From assembly GCA_009760855.2 (NCBI GenBank), contig WPIO01000060.1, forward strand, positions 921,501 through 985,500: DNA of 64,000 nucleotides, in the 5' to 3' direction. Made by a program: the position numbers and the translations under genes. Below the pieces are notes generated by a model that worked only from the letters and a program-made list of their open reading frames with translations, was not told the origin of the DNA and did no database searches. Numbering within the stretch: position 1 is the stretch's first letter; each line of letters begins with the position of its first letter. Of the stretch, positions 12,636-23,539 are shown in pieces. The stretch comes from Cristatella mucedo. Its lineage: Eukaryota > Bryozoa > Phylactolaemata > Cristatellidae.

Positions 12636-13014
12636 ATGTCGCCGCCGCGCGGCCACTCGCCGGTGACGGCGGCGACCTCCGGCGCGGAAGATGTGCGCTG
12701 CGGCGGCGGCGGCGGTGGCCGAGCGTGCCGGGTGACTCTCTACTGCAATGGCAATCCGTCTTACGAGGGTCGCACGATCAGCATCGCGCCGACGCGCTTC
12801 GCCGAGCTCGACACGCTCCTGGTCGAGCTCGATCGCGCGCTGCCGCCCGTGCTGGCGCCGCTGTTCGGCGTGCGCCGCCTCTACACGCCCGCCGGCGGCC
12901 GCGCAGTGCGTGACCTCGGCGAGCTTCGCGACGGCGGCAGCTACGTGTGCTCTGGCTTGGAGCCGTTCAAGGACGTCGGATACGGCAAGGCGAAGGCCGC
13001 CCGGTGGCGTAACG
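12636..13014 (+). CDS. doublecortin-domain protein, exon 1 (N-terminal DCX domain)
   Basis: The first exon of a DCX-family, microtubule-binding protein. Starting at ATG 12,636, a glycine-rich leader of about 30 residues precedes a clear doublecortin domain (residues about 31-126). It has RVTLYCNGN, corresponding to the K-x-V-x-F-Y-x-N-G-D strand, then an RFAELDTLLVELDRAL helix. GVRRLYTPAGG follows, the hallmark G-V-R-x-I-Y-T-x-D-G turn, then LGELRDGGSYVC and EPFK. The family ends this domain with E-G-x-S-Y-V-C and F-K-x-x-x-Y, as here. The reading frame meets a stop at 13,068-13,070, but AACG|GTGAGC at 13,015 is a good donor right at the domain end. DCX-domain genes are commonly split there. 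The donor leaves phase 1. ATG 12,636 is chosen because it is the in-frame methionine just before the domain. Confidence 0.85.
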
Positions 13015-13630
13015 GTGAGCGTCCTCCGCGTCGCGCCCTCCCCAACGACTGCTGCCGGCGGTCGGTGTAGGACTAGGGAGTGTAGGAATAGCAGGCGGCG
13101 GCAGCAGCCAGGTCGCTGCAGCCGCCGCAGCAGCAGCAGGTCGCCGCAGCAGCAGGTCGCTGCCACGCTATCGCGGGGCGGGGGGGGGGGGCTGGGTAAC
13201 GTCCCCGGCCGTCGCCACTGCCTGCTCGACGCTCGTATCCGCGATCGTGCGGAAATCGCCGTGGCTGTCGGCCGGCGACGGGTGCTCGCTCAGAAAACTG
13301 GCTCCGCGAGAAACGTCGTGCGGCGGCAACCGAGATCGATGAGAAGAATTCGAGCAGAGACTGCGGCAGGTGCTCACGGTCCTCGCTGGAGCGCGACCGT
13401 GAGCACCTGCCGCACGACCGCTGCTCCGCATAGCGCGCCGTTCCCTTCCTCCCAGAGCGCCGGCAGCTCCGCAGGCGCTCGCGCTGTCGCATCGCGGCGT
13501 CGCCAGCGGGGCGGCGACGCGCAGCAGAGAGCGACGCGCGGCGGAGAGCGACGCGCGGCGACGTCATCGATGGGCGGCGCTCAGTCGCGCTGGCGAGCGA
13601 GTCTCCTGCGAACTCGCGCCACTTTGGTAG
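13015..13630 (+). other. probable intron of the doublecortin-domain gene
   Basis: It begins GTGAGC. It contains CAG/CCG-rich simple sequence (13,090-13,160), a run of ten G near 13,180 and the 20-bp perfect inverted repeat at 13,362-13,414. The 3' end is uncertain. Acceptors with the right phase include TTTGGTAG|GC (exon from 13,631) and CTCCGCAG|GC (exon from 13,475). Confidence 0.5.
13362..13414. repeat. perfect 20-bp inverted repeat (hairpin), 13-nt loop
   Basis: TGCGGCAGGTGCTCACGGTC at 13,362-13,381 is exactly complementary to 13,395-13,414, with a loop at 13,382-13,394. It lies in the presumed intron between the two DCX exons. The stem is GC-rich and would be very stable as RNA. Confidence 0.9.
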
Positions 13631-14451
13631 GCCTCGCCCGCGGACGTAGTCGAGCCGGCGGCGGCGGCGGGAAGTCGAACCGGAGCGACTGGGATGGCGA
13701 AGCGAGCGATGGTCAGCTCGCGGCCAGCGGCACGCCCCTCCGAGCGGGCAACAGATACTCCGGCGGCAACGACGACAGAGACGGAGCGCCGTCGCTGCGG
13801 AGCAGGTTCCCGTCGCTGGCGCGGCAGGGAGCGATCGGCGGCGATCGCGGCGTCGTGCCGCTGCCTCCGCTTCACTTCATCGCACGCCACCTGGCGGCGA
13901 GCCAGCTGAACGCGCTCGCCGCCACTTCGACGGACTCGTCCGTCACGCTTCGACTGCCCGAGAGCGAGCTGCATCGGGCGTCGCTCAACAAGACTGCCAC
14001 CGTCCTGGTGACCCGCCCTGGACGCTGCTACCCGCGCGGCGGCGGCGACGCCGACCGATCGGAGCCGCCGCTGCTTCACGACAGCGGCGGTGGCGGCGGC
14101 GGCGCGGCCGAATCCAGCGTCGTCTGCTTGCTGCTGAGCAGGCGCGGCCTGAGGTCGCTCGAGGCTCTCCTCGGCGACGTGTCGGAGGCGTTCGGACGCC
14201 GCTGGCGCCTAAACCGCGTGCGGCAGCTGTACGCGCTCTCCGGTCGCGAGATAGTCGCCGTCGCCGACCTCTTTCGCGACGACCGGGTCTTCATCGCCGT
14301 GGGACGCGAGCGCGTGTCGCGCGACGACCTGCGTCGCATGATGACCGCCCTGCTGCCGAGCGAGCCGTTCCCGCGCGACCTGCTGCGCGCGCTCAGGCGG
14401 CGGCGCCTCGCTCCGCCGCCGGCAAGCGCCAACGGCGAAGGCCGAGCGTGA
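13631..14451 (+). CDS. doublecortin-domain protein, exon 2 (C-terminal DCX domain)
   Basis: This continues the DCX gene in phase 1 after a variable, Gly/Arg/Ser-rich linker. From about 14,005 the residues TVLVTRPG recall the L-V-T-I-I-R-x-G strand that opens the second DCX domain. SSVVCLLLSRRGLRSLEALL (from 14,113) then matches the V-x-x-L-L-N-x-K and S-F-E-x-L-L region. VRQLYALSGREIVAVADLF follows, the V-K-x-L-Y-T-L-D-G-K-x-V block, then DDRVFIAVGRERV, the D-D-x-F-I-A-C-G-x-E-K block. The frame ends at TGA 14,449-14,451 after an Arg/Pro-rich tail of about 40 residues. No kinase domain is visible, so the product looks like a short two-DCX protein rather than a DCLK kinase, unless a donor joins it to exons elsewhere. 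The exon start is uncertain; the DCX-domain part is firm. Confidence 0.75.
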
Positions 14452-14721
14452 CGCCGAGACTCCGCCACCACGACCGCCGCCGCGGGAATGCGGCGCCGCC
14501 GCTCTCGCAGAGCGTCGACCTGGACGCTGCAGCGAATGGATGACCACGCGGTCGCTGCGAATGACGGCGCGAGCCGCTGGCGTCTCGCGGGTGCGCTCCG
14601 TGTCGACGGTAGAAGGCGGAGGTTGGAGGTCGAGGTCGGAGCAGCAGAACCACCTCGAACCAGCGCCAACGGCTAGAGCGGGCGGACGAGCGGAAGGCTG
14701 CCGAGACGCCTTGCCCCCGGG

Positions 14722-14900
14722 GTCGTACTTGGCCTCACGGATAAGGCACTCGCACTTCACGATCCCTGGGTCGTGGGTTCGAGTCGCGCCGCGGGCGGGC
14801 GATGATCATGCGCTGTCTACCACGAGCGGGATACGATAGCCGCTAGCATTCTTCTTCCGCTCTATGAACGAAGCTGTTGAAACAGCCACGCTTTACTTTA
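14722..14900 (+). mobile_element. SINE-B copy (tRNA-derived)
   Basis: The head has box-A-like GGATAAGGCACTCGC and box-B GTGGGTTCGAGTC. A GCGGGCGGGCGATGATC body follows, then GATAGCC and GAAGCTGTTGAAACAGCC near the 3' end. It lies just downstream of the DCX stop codon. Confidence 0.75.
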
Positions 14901-15175
14901 TTTTTTTGTCAACCACCTAAAGATTTAAGGCTGTAGAAACATGAAACGAGAGAAAACTTCTGCGCCAATATTCTCTTGCCAAGTTACCCAGTCCATTGGC
15001 AGTTTATCAAGCGGCGCCATGTTGCTGAAGCAGTTGCCATGATAAAGAGCAATACGGAATGCAATATTACTGAATATTTCACGGATTTTTTTTAAATATT
15101 GGAAATTAATATTCCAGAAAGAGCATTACTGAATACCTTTCACGGATTGCAACACAGCTCTTATCTGCGCTTCGC

Positions 15176-15350
15176 GTGAGCCCTAGCCCAGCGGTAAGGT
15201 CCTCGCACCTCACGACCCCTGGGTCTCGGGTTCACTTGGCGAGAACTTCAGCAGGTAATACTTTGTTGCTCACCGGTAACGAGGCGATAGCCGACGAGTC
15301 TTGCTTTCTGCCACTGTTTACGCGAGGCTGTTGATCAACTACCCTTTATG
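15176..15350 (+). mobile_element. SINE-B copy (tRNA-derived)
   Basis: CCTAGCCCAGCGGTAAGGTC (box A) and CTCGGGTTCACTTGG (box B) are followed by GCGATAGCC and GAGGCTGTTGATCAAC. The body is diverged from the 22 kb copy. Confidence 0.75.
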
Positions 15351-15398
15351 TGAAACGTCGTTGTGAAAAACAAAGCGCAGTTGGTACATTGGGCGTCT

Positions 15399-16096
15399 GA
15401 AGCTGCGTTTACACGGCATCCTGTCCTCCTGACAGACGCAGACTTTCCTCTCCTAGTTACGACGTTTACGCGACAGATTTAGTCCCGACCTCAACAGATT
15501 CGTTAGCCTACTTAGTCCCGCCCACAGCCCGTGCTCTAATCTGGGAGGCTGGTATGAACGAGGGCTTCCCCGGGGACGCCAAGCCGACGCACGCAGAAGT
15601 TGGCTGCGGCAAAGCAGTTATCATTGTAGAGAAATATGAGAACAATATAAATAAAGAAGATACAAATTAAAAAAGAGCTTCTTTCGGGAAAAAGAGTGTT
15701 ACCAAGCAATTTTAACCGCCACGGCTTTGCGGGTGCATTTTGCTATGTAATGGCCCCACGAAAAAACAGACTCACGGCGTATAGTATGCAGAAAAGGCTG
15801 AAGCATTGGTTACCGCGCATAAGCACCACATATTCAAGGACTTGCTCTGAGCTCATCAATCGAACTTGAGCCTACGAACGGCAGCCATTTTATTGTAGTT
15901 GTGGCGTGCACGTGCTGAGCCCCGGGTTTTGATTAGTCGGTTGGACCAAAAAGTTGGAGCAGATTCCCCTGCTGATGAGCCTACAGACTTGGTTCCTCCC
16001 CGAAAATGCTGTGACGCATGATGATGTGGTAGCCCAATTCTGTGGGAAACCTGTCTAAAATCTGTGGAAAAGCCTGTCGTATAAACGCAGCTTTAG
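15399..16096. mobile_element. MITE-like element with terminal inverted repeats
   Basis: The left end GAAGCTGCGTTTACACG (from 15,399) is an inverted match of the right end, whose complement reads AAAGCTGCGTTTATACG (to about 16,096). That is 15 of 17 identical. The roughly 0.7 kb interior has no transposase frame, so it would be a non-autonomous DNA transposon. The exact termini and target duplication are unclear, so I cannot assign a superfamily. Confidence 0.6.
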
Positions 16097-16191
16097 GGTA
16101 AAAATCGCAGTGCTCTCTAAGCACCGATAACCCTCCGCCGTCTCAACAGCTCAGGCGCAAATAGCTGCCGCTTGTATAATAAACACACAGT

Positions 16192-16335
16192 TCATAATTC
16201 ATTTGTATAGCGCCCCAAGAGAACTTGATCTTTATTCAGGTGCTTGACGTGTGCCTCGGGGCTCGAGCCCACGACCTCAGACAGACCTTGGTCCCCGGGG
16301 CGAGAGCACCTTAACCGCGGGACCGAACCAGAAAC
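16192..16335 (-). mobile_element. SINE-A copy
   Basis: On the minus strand: GGTTAAGGTGCTC (box A), a GGTCTGAGGTC spacer, GTGGGCTCGAGCCCC (box B), then the LINE-1-like tail AGTTCTCTTGGGGCGCTATACAAATG. Confidence 0.85.
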
Positions 16336-16339
16336 CAGT

Positions 16340-18299
16340 CACTACGCGTCGCCACCGTCGCCGCCTGACTAGACGGGCTGCTGCGCTAACTGCGCCGCCT
16401 GACTGACGGGCTGAAACGCTGACCGTCTAGTCAGTCAGTGTTTCCTGCCTGGAGAAAGCGTCCTTGACCCGCGGGGTCGCAGCTTTCAAGCGCCCCACTA
16501 TGCAGCTGCAACAGACCACCGAGTGAGCACGGCATACTACTTATTCCGCCAGGATATCCACCCCACACACACGCGCACACACGCGCACATTTGAATCCGT
16601 CTCCGTAAGTCAACGGGACAGGACGAAAATGGCGGTGAAAGCGGCATCCCCTAGCGGAGCGGCTAAGTCGATCACCTGGTCGGCTCGAAATAACCAGTTC
16701 ACTCAGCACTCCGACTAGTTCACTTTCGCTACTTCTGCGACCCCAGCAGAAGACGCAGCAAGCGCCGAGCTTTGTACGAGGCATACCGGGTCCGCAGCTC
16801 ACGCGGTTAAAGGCACCGTTGCTAATCTTCGCTTCCGGATGTCTCGCACGCTATCGACGAACGCCGCTGCGCTCTCGTCTATTCAGCGTGGCGAGCGTGC
16901 AGTCTCCCGCAGAACGCAAGCAACGAAACCGGCTTAGCGCGTCGGAGCGCGCTGCCAATGCCAATTGGCCGCAGAGGATTCCGAGTGGCTGTTTCGCCGT
17001 CGCCGCGCTGCAGCCGCCCGTAATGGCAGTGACGTCCGCGACGTTCCAGGCGCGGCGCTGCGATCTCGTTCGGCTGCGCGCGTCGACGCTGCACGCGGTC
17101 GCTCACTTCCCGCACGCCAAGACGGGTAGCCGTCGTCTGCTGCGCTTCTGGCGGCGGGCAGAAGGATAGTTAGGGTGTAGAGCTCGGACGCTAACGCCCA
17201 GTGTGTGCGCGCGCAGCCGCGCTTCCGAGTGGCTGCACTTCCGTACGGCGCTTTTCGCACGGCTTATCGGCTACATATTAGCGCAATCGATGCTGGTTGC
17301 GATTCGCGGTGTAAACGCGGCGAATGAGATCGGGAGAGCGCGCGCCCGCCCGCGCGAGAGAGTGGTCGGATCGGCTGAGCTGAGAGGGATTGTCGTGTGT
17401 CGAAGGTCACCTCCCCCCCCCCCCCCCCCCGCCAGCCCGCCACCTTCGGCCAACGCTCACCGCCGCGCGGCCGCATAGCGGTCCGCCGCGGGCGGCGCCC
17501 GGCGCGAGCCCCCTCGGCCTCAGCGCCGCGCCTCGTGTGTTTGTGGCAGCGCTCGTCGGCGGCGACGGGCAATGCGTAGGCAGGCGCCTTGGTCTAAGCG
17601 GAGCGGCAAACACGGTCGCAAAGCAAACGCTCGCTTGAAGCCGACACAGGCGGCGCCAGCGGCTTAGCCGTTGTCGTGTCGAGGAAAGTCGGGGGGGGGG
17701 GAATCTGCCGACGTACGCTCTCGCAGCCGAAGCGAGGCAGCGACCGGAGATTCTGCTCGGTTGCGAAAACAGCGCTGTAACCGTCGCTAGAGTGACTAGC
17801 GACACAAAGCGGGCAAGGCGTCAAGTCCGGACGTCCGCGTTACGCCGACGGCAACAACTCGGCGCTCGATACTACGCACTCGGCGCTAGCAGCAAAAACA
17901 GAAAAAAAAGTGCCACCGTAGCGTCTGCACATTAGGGCTGATACGACGACAGGCGACCTCGCAGCCGACTCGCTAACAGGCAGCAGCTCGCTCTCTCAGC
18001 GCTAGGACTCGCCGACAGGCAGACCGTTGCGCCGAGAGAGCGGCTGCGGTCAGGCGCACGCGTCTTGTACTGTAGCCAGGTCACAATTTCGCGAAATAAT
18101 CACTCTCGTACATGGTCGTACATCACGCCGATCACAAGCCTCGGCTATTTATAAGCGGCTCAGTTCTGTTTCAGCGGCAAAGCTCGTAGTTCGTAATCGA
18201 GGTTCAGCTGTCAAGCTCATAGTGCATAATCTCGGGGCATTACACTGCGCTACTACGCTCGACGACCGTTGGCGGCGGAAGCTTCTGCTCTCCAGGTCA
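16340..18299. other. GC-rich, CpG-rich region, no gene recognised
   Basis: GC-rich DNA with many overlapping open frames but no recognised domain. It contains a C18-like run at about 17,411-17,430 and a G10 run at 17,691. It may be a second CpG island or the promoter of an unseen transcript. Confidence 0.5.
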
Positions 18300-18605
18300 C
18301 GGACTGCGTAACGCACTCTCGCAATTCATACGCAACGACCGCTACTTTCTTGTTCTTGACGAAAACACTTCATTTTCAGCCGTCCGTCCCGAGCTGCTAC
18401 TTTCTTGCCACGCACTTCCTTGACTTCCCCCCCCCAGACTCTGCCATGCCTCTCACGTTCTCTTTGCTTCGCGAGAGGAAGTCTTCAGGCTACCGCATGC
18501 GCACCGAAAGCCGCCTTCGAGTGTGCCATGGAACACTCTCCTGCACAAACAGCCGCTTCGTCGTTGTGGCCTTGCGGAGTCACAGGCGGAGAGAACTTAA
18601 AAGTA
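18300..18605 (+). mobile_element. LINE-2 3' UTR fragment
   Basis: The series CACTTCCTTGACTT, CCTCTCACGTTCTCTTTGCT, GCTACCGCATGCGCACCGAAAG, AACACTCTCCTGC and GGAGTCACAGGCGGAGA matches, in order, the 43.8 kb copy and the complement of 62.9-63.05 kb. Confidence 0.75.
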
Positions 18606-19574
18606 TAACGGTACAAGCCGCAGCTCGGTTGGTTGGCTGCCGGATGTTGGCCACAATTACATCGAAAGCAGCCATTCGCCTCGGACGCCTCTGATTTCTG
18701 ACTGCACGACGAGCTCTCTACGAGCCCAGAGGGCGTCAGCGGCCGTTCGGTCGGCTGCTTGCTGCTAGCAGCACGACAAGACGCAAGCGATTTCAAACTT
18801 CCGGCGACAGACAGCGAGGTCAGCGAGAATGCTTAGCTACTTCCGCTGCGGCGGCGACACAGGCGAGAAAAGCTGCTGCATGCCTCGCTACGTGACGTTG
18901 CGCAGGGCCCTCGCTGACTACACGCAGCGCCAGACCGGAAACGGTCGAGGTTCGACCGCGGAAGTACGCCCATCAGCACTTCCGCCGGGGGTCCGCGAGA
19001 ACGACGGCTGCAGCTCGTACCGCCGTACTCGGCCTAAACGTCAGTTTCTTCGTCTCGATTCCTTCATTGATGCGAGGCGGAGCAGCTCGCCTCGGTCAAC
19101 CGCCGCCATTTCCACAGACCACAGGGGAAAGGTTAAGCTGATCGACTGATCGACTCGGCGCGGAGCGGAGCTACGCTCTGCATTCTCTAATGGGTGTCAA
19201 AGAGACCACCGAGCCAAAGGTCAACGGTGTCAAAGAGTCCGCCGAGGGCCGCGCGCGGCGTGTGCCTCCGCGTAGTGCCGCAGTCAGCGCTCGTCGTCCG
19301 CAGGACGACGTAGCTCTATTTGGAGCCCAGCGTGGACTTCCGGGTGGCGACGCCCAGCGCACAGCGAGGCGTGCGTGCTACGCGGGCTGCCGCAGATCGG
19401 TTTGCAACTTTGCAGCGTCGCAGACTCCGCTGCTGCGGCGTCTCATGAACTAAAATCTCCTTTGCCATAAGCGCAGCGCTCGTTACAGTGCGAGTCTCGG
19501 CCGATGCGTGACAAGTACTGGTACGGTCGATAGTAGCGGAGAAGGGCAGTAATAAAGGGAAATAAAAAATAAAA
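18606..19574. other. GC-rich region, no gene recognised
   Basis: Open frames at 18,829-19,149 and 19,190-19,453 (plus) have compositions rich in Arg, Ser and Ala and no recognisable motif. I leave them unannotated. Confidence 0.45.
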
Positions 19575-19631
19575 AAATATATATAATAAATATATAAATA
19601 TATATATATATACACATATATATATACACAC

Positions 19632-19708
<77 letters not shown>
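19575..19708. repeat. (TA)n / (CA)n compound microsatellite
   Basis: TA runs with TACACATA variants and a (CA)n block at about 19,642-19,661, then a pure TA run to 19,708. Confidence 0.95.
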
Positions 19709-19711
<3 letters not shown>

Positions 19712-20655
19712 AGCTGTCTATTCGATAGGTACGAAGGGGCTTCAAGCAAACGGCACCAGCCACAGCGTATAGCTCACTTCGAAAGCCAGAGTACAGCTGA
19801 CTAATTACTAGAGGTTACGAGTCCGGCTCCCAAAGGCAGGAATTCTGGTGCCGCTAGTAGTTTGCAGTGCTGCCATTGGTCACGATATAGCATTTCCTGC
19901 ATTATTACATGGATTCGCTGGTTTTATATACGCGCAAGTTCTTGGAAGCACAGACATTCATTAAACCGACCAGTTCAAGAAGGCGGCCTCGTAAAGCGAC
20001 AGCGGCAAAGTGTCAGTACAGCGATGTGGCGGACTCTTCATTTGCGTGGACGAAGCACGTGCCGCACAGTTGCCCGACGTGCATTTTCCTCGACCGACTA
20101 GGCGGCGGCGGACTGACGTAAGATCGCAAGCGAACTTTTGACGGCGACGAAGCCAGTGAGTGCAACGTTTCCGGTTAAATATCTGCATCATGACTTAGTG
20201 ACCGGGATTTCGCCTCGCGGCGGCGGCGAAGAAGAAGAAGCTTGAGCTCTTTCTTCTATCTTTTTTCTGCCGATCCAAAGCTGCGATGAAAGTTCGCCTT
20301 TCCCCCAAAGACTTTTGTCAACCATGGGAAGCGGACTGTGACTGTGAGCACTGCATTCTGTCCACCGCTCAGGACAGACGGGATAGATGTACTGCTACTT
20401 GGGCGCTCAGTCGCCGTACTAGGGTTATGTAACCAATCAAGATTTTCAACTAGCGGCGTGGACCGTGGGTTCCGCTTGGTCAGTAGACTGCGAGTCTCCG
20501 AGAGTCTCTGCAGGCTACTTTATCTACTGGTTGCTTTACACCACACACTTGCTTTGCTTCTTCACAGGCTCCTCATTGCATACACAGACAGGAAGCGATC
20601 GTCCGACATAAAAAAGCGTGCTGACAAACTGGCTCACCATCATCCTTGTTACAAC
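19709..20655. other. no gene recognised
   Basis: Mixed-composition DNA with a short (GAA)n run near 20,229. No domain or repeat family is recognised up to the LINE-1 start. Confidence 0.5.
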
Positions 20656-20659
20656 GGCA

Positions 20660-22195
20660 GAAGCGGCGAGCAACTACCGCCCAGTCTCCCTTCTATCGTT
20701 TCTATCAAAGACACTGGAACAGGTCGTGGCAGACCAGCTAAACTCATATATCGAAACTTCACACCTTGCTAGTAAGTTCAAGTCCGGCTTTAGAGCTAAT
20801 CACTCCACAGAGTCAGCATTGCTTAGGGTATACAACGACCTACTTAGGAATGCAGACATGGGTAGAGTGTCTCTGCTTGTTTTTCTCGATCTTTCGGCAG
20901 CTTTTGACACCATCGATCACAAAGTTCTTCTAGAGCGCCTCTCATTTTGCCTGGGCATCACTGGCACTGCTCTGCAGCGGTTCAGGTCCTATCTCAGTGG
21001 GAGACTCCAGAGGATTGACGTGAATGTACAAAGATCATCTGAAGTACCTCTGAAATATGGAGTACCTCAGGGCTCTGTGCTAGGTCCGGTCCTTTTCACC
21101 GTTTATACTCTCCCTCTCGCTGATGTGATTGCCAAGCACAATCTAGGCTTTCACTTCTATGCGGATGACACTCAGTTGTACCTTTGCTTTGATCCCTCCC
21201 AGCCTTCGAGCACCTCCAATTCTCTCAACTCACTCGCTGCATGCATTGATGACATCCGCACATGGATGGCAGCAAATTTTCTAAAACTAAACGATGACGA
21301 AACTAACTTACTAGTTATGGGCAAACACAGTATGATTCAGAAATTGGAAAGGATGACGCTCAAAATTGGCTCTGCCAGCATATCTCCAGTTGAATCAGCT
21401 CGAAATCTAGGTGTCATATTCCAAAGCGACCTCTCGTTAGACGACCGTATCAGCTCCACAGTCAAATCTGCCTATTTTCAGCTTCATAACATTGCTAAAA
21501 TTCGGGCTTGTTTGGATAATGATACCACATCTAAGTTGGTCCATGCATTCGTGACATCTCGTCTCGACTTCTGCAACTCACTGCTTACTGGCCTACCAGC
21601 ATGTGCGATCAGGCGATTGCAGCTGGTGCAAAACTCGGCAGCTAGGCTTGTCTGTCGTGAGCATCGCAGTTGCCACATTATTCCACTTCTCGCCGACCTG
21701 CACTGGCTACCAGTCATGCCACGGATTGACTTTAAGGTTTTGTCGCTCACTTTTAGGTCCCTTCATTCAATGGCTCCAGCCTATCTCTCAGACATACTTC
21801 CCCATCAGGCCAAGCATCGTACCACCCGCTTTTCGGAATCCAACAGTCTAGAAATATCTCATACAAACCTCAAATCCTTTTGAGACCATGCATTTAGTTC
21901 GTATGCTCCCACAGCCTGAAAACACCTATTTAGGACAGCATCTAGTGGGTCCCTGTGATTCACCCTTCACGTGCTTATGAGTGCTGACACTGTGCATGCT
22001 GCCACTAACCACATTTGCATGCTGACCCTGTGCATGTCACCCCTAACCATGTTATTCATTTTGTTTGTTTTCCAAGCATGATTTTACGTACCATTCAATT
22101 GCATTTCCCTTTGCAGCAAATGTAAAGCACCTAGAGAGAGATCAAGTTCTCCGAGGGCGCTTTATCAAGTACACTATTATTATTATTATTATTAC
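20660..22195 (+). mobile_element. LINE-1 copy, best-preserved reverse transcriptase of the window
   Basis: A 5'-truncated non-LTR (L2-like) retrotransposon. One frame stays open from 20,618 to 21,883. It covers NYRPVSLLSFLSKTLE (fingers), [14 protein letters not shown] (motif A), YGVPQGSVLGPVLF (motif B), YADDTQLYLC (motif C with the catalytic Asp pair) and a long thumb/C-terminus ending in LLADLHWLPV and YLSDILPHQAKHRTTRFS. A TGG-to-TGA change stops the frame after NLKSF. About 70 bp that encode the last residues in the 53 kb copy are deleted near 21,920. The standard 3' UTR and (ATT)n tail follow to 22,195. The element starts within the RT, so it lacks the endonuclease and cannot move by itself. 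Confidence 0.9.
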
Positions 22196-22284
22196 CGCCC
22201 AGTTTGCACCAGTCAACTATAGGTCACCTGATAGAGCACTAGAACCGACTTTGAGTCCAGCATCAAGCAATCCATCACTTACAC

Positions 22285-22482
22285 ACAATGAATAAAAAAA
22301 ATAAATAAATACGAGCTGATTTAACAGCCTCTTTTGTATAGCGACAGAAGAACGTTATGGCTATCACCACGGCTTGCAGCGGCGATAAAGAATCGCCCAC
22401 CGCAGGATTCAAACCCACGACCTCGGCGCCGAAGTCGTGAAAAGCAACCGCCTTACCTAGTATGCCATCACGGCTCACCAAT
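22285..22482 (-). mobile_element. SINE-B copy, near full length
   Basis: On the minus strand: GGTAAGGCGGTTGC (box A), CGGCGCCGAGGTCGTGG, then GTTTGAATCCTGCGG (box B), GGCGATTCTTTATCGCCGC, GTGGTGATAGCC, GAGGCTGTTAAATCAGCT and an (ATTT)n-type tail. It serves as the family reference here. Confidence 0.9.
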
Positions 22483-23379
22483 GAATGGTGTCGATGCCAG
22501 CAAGGGTCTTTTGCAGCTATTTCAACGAGGATAGTTGACCTTTACTTTAAATTTCACTCATCACTTGGCTAACAGCCAGTGGCTGGCTAACCGGTTTCAA
22601 TTAGGTGGCTCGTTCGAGAGCCCAGCCAGGTGTAGGCAGCAAATAGGGCAGGAGGTCCGATTCGGTAGCTCGTACTGCTGCCGATGGCCGAACGAGTTTC
22701 AGCGGCTTTCTGCTGCCCGAATCACCGTACTGTTAACACTTATTTTTAGCACTCGAACGATGGGACGAATTTCTGGTGCACAGTGTCGCAAGCAATTGCT
22801 ACCGAAGCGCCGAGCCATGGTGCATGCAATTCGGAAGGGATTATCACTGATGTTTTTCCTTCGAACCTCTAACGGCTGCGACCGAACCATAAACTAAGAT
22901 ACAGATGTTGGCAATTTAATGGCTTTTTTACCTGCCTGCTAGTATCTGAAAGCTAGTACATAGATTGTGCGAATTTTCGCCTTTGACAGGGACAACCCTA
23001 CAACGACACTAGCGACAACGAACGACGTTCAGTCGGTTTAGCTGTGGAAGTAGACCACGTGTACGACCAAAGCCGATAAATGTCGTGGACTCGGGAGCCT
23101 ACGATCGAATCTAACTGAACGGTAGAGTGTTTGCCTGTTAATCGACACCTAATATGGCGTGTTGATCAGAAACGACCTGAAAGACGCCGTAAAAACAACT
23201 ATCCACAGGCCATGTGACAGGTATCGTCGACTGTTCGGTATGCCACAACGATTTTGTTCAGCAAAGGGCATTTCTAACAGGAGTACCAGACGCGCATTGA
23301 TCTCTGATTAGTGTTTGCTCGCATTTGTGGAGTGAACGTGCGAAGCTCAGTATCCAACAGACTAGGTGATACAAATAAT
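22483..23379. other. no feature recognised
   Basis: Mixed DNA without a recognised gene or repeat family. Confidence 0.5.
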
Positions 23380-23535
23380 TAAATATAATTCATTTGTATA
23401 GCACCCTAAGAAAACTTAAATCTTTGTTGAGGCGCTTCACGTATGCCACGGAGCTCGAGCCCACAATTTGGGTCATCAAATACCATCACCCTGATCTTTG
23501 TCGGGGCGAAATCTTAACCGCCGGAATAAGGTGTC
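23380..23535 (-). mobile_element. SINE-A copy
   Basis: The complement shows GGTTAAGATTTCGCC (box A), GTGGGCTCGAGCTCC (box B) and a tail with AAGTTTTCTTAGGGTGCTATACAAATG. Confidence 0.85.
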
Positions 23536-23539
23536 GAGA

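Larger units (their letters stand above)
11831..14720. promoter_or_regulatory. CpG-rich island containing the doublecortin-domain gene
   Basis: Base composition changes sharply to GC-rich with dense CpG over nearly 3 kb. The DCX exons sit inside it, so it probably holds their promoter, although I see no defined TATA or initiator element. Many overlapping open frames here (11,829-12,474 minus, 13,073-14,760 minus) are by-products of the composition. Confidence 0.6.

Noticed and set aside
13073-14760. Several minus-strand frames over the DCX gene
   Set aside because: They mirror the GC-rich plus-strand coding sequence and have no recognisable domain.
14722-15350. tRNA genes suggested by box A and box B motifs
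   Set aside because: The motifs recur in a dozen diverged copies with shared bodies and tails, and no acceptor stem closes; they are SINE heads.
18829-19453. Two plus-strand frames of about 90-106 codons
   Set aside because: No motif, no homologous domain recognised, and composition follows the GC-rich background.
20338-20772. 144-codon frame overlapping the LINE-1 start
   Set aside because: It is out of frame with the reverse transcriptase in the overlap and has no recognisable domain.
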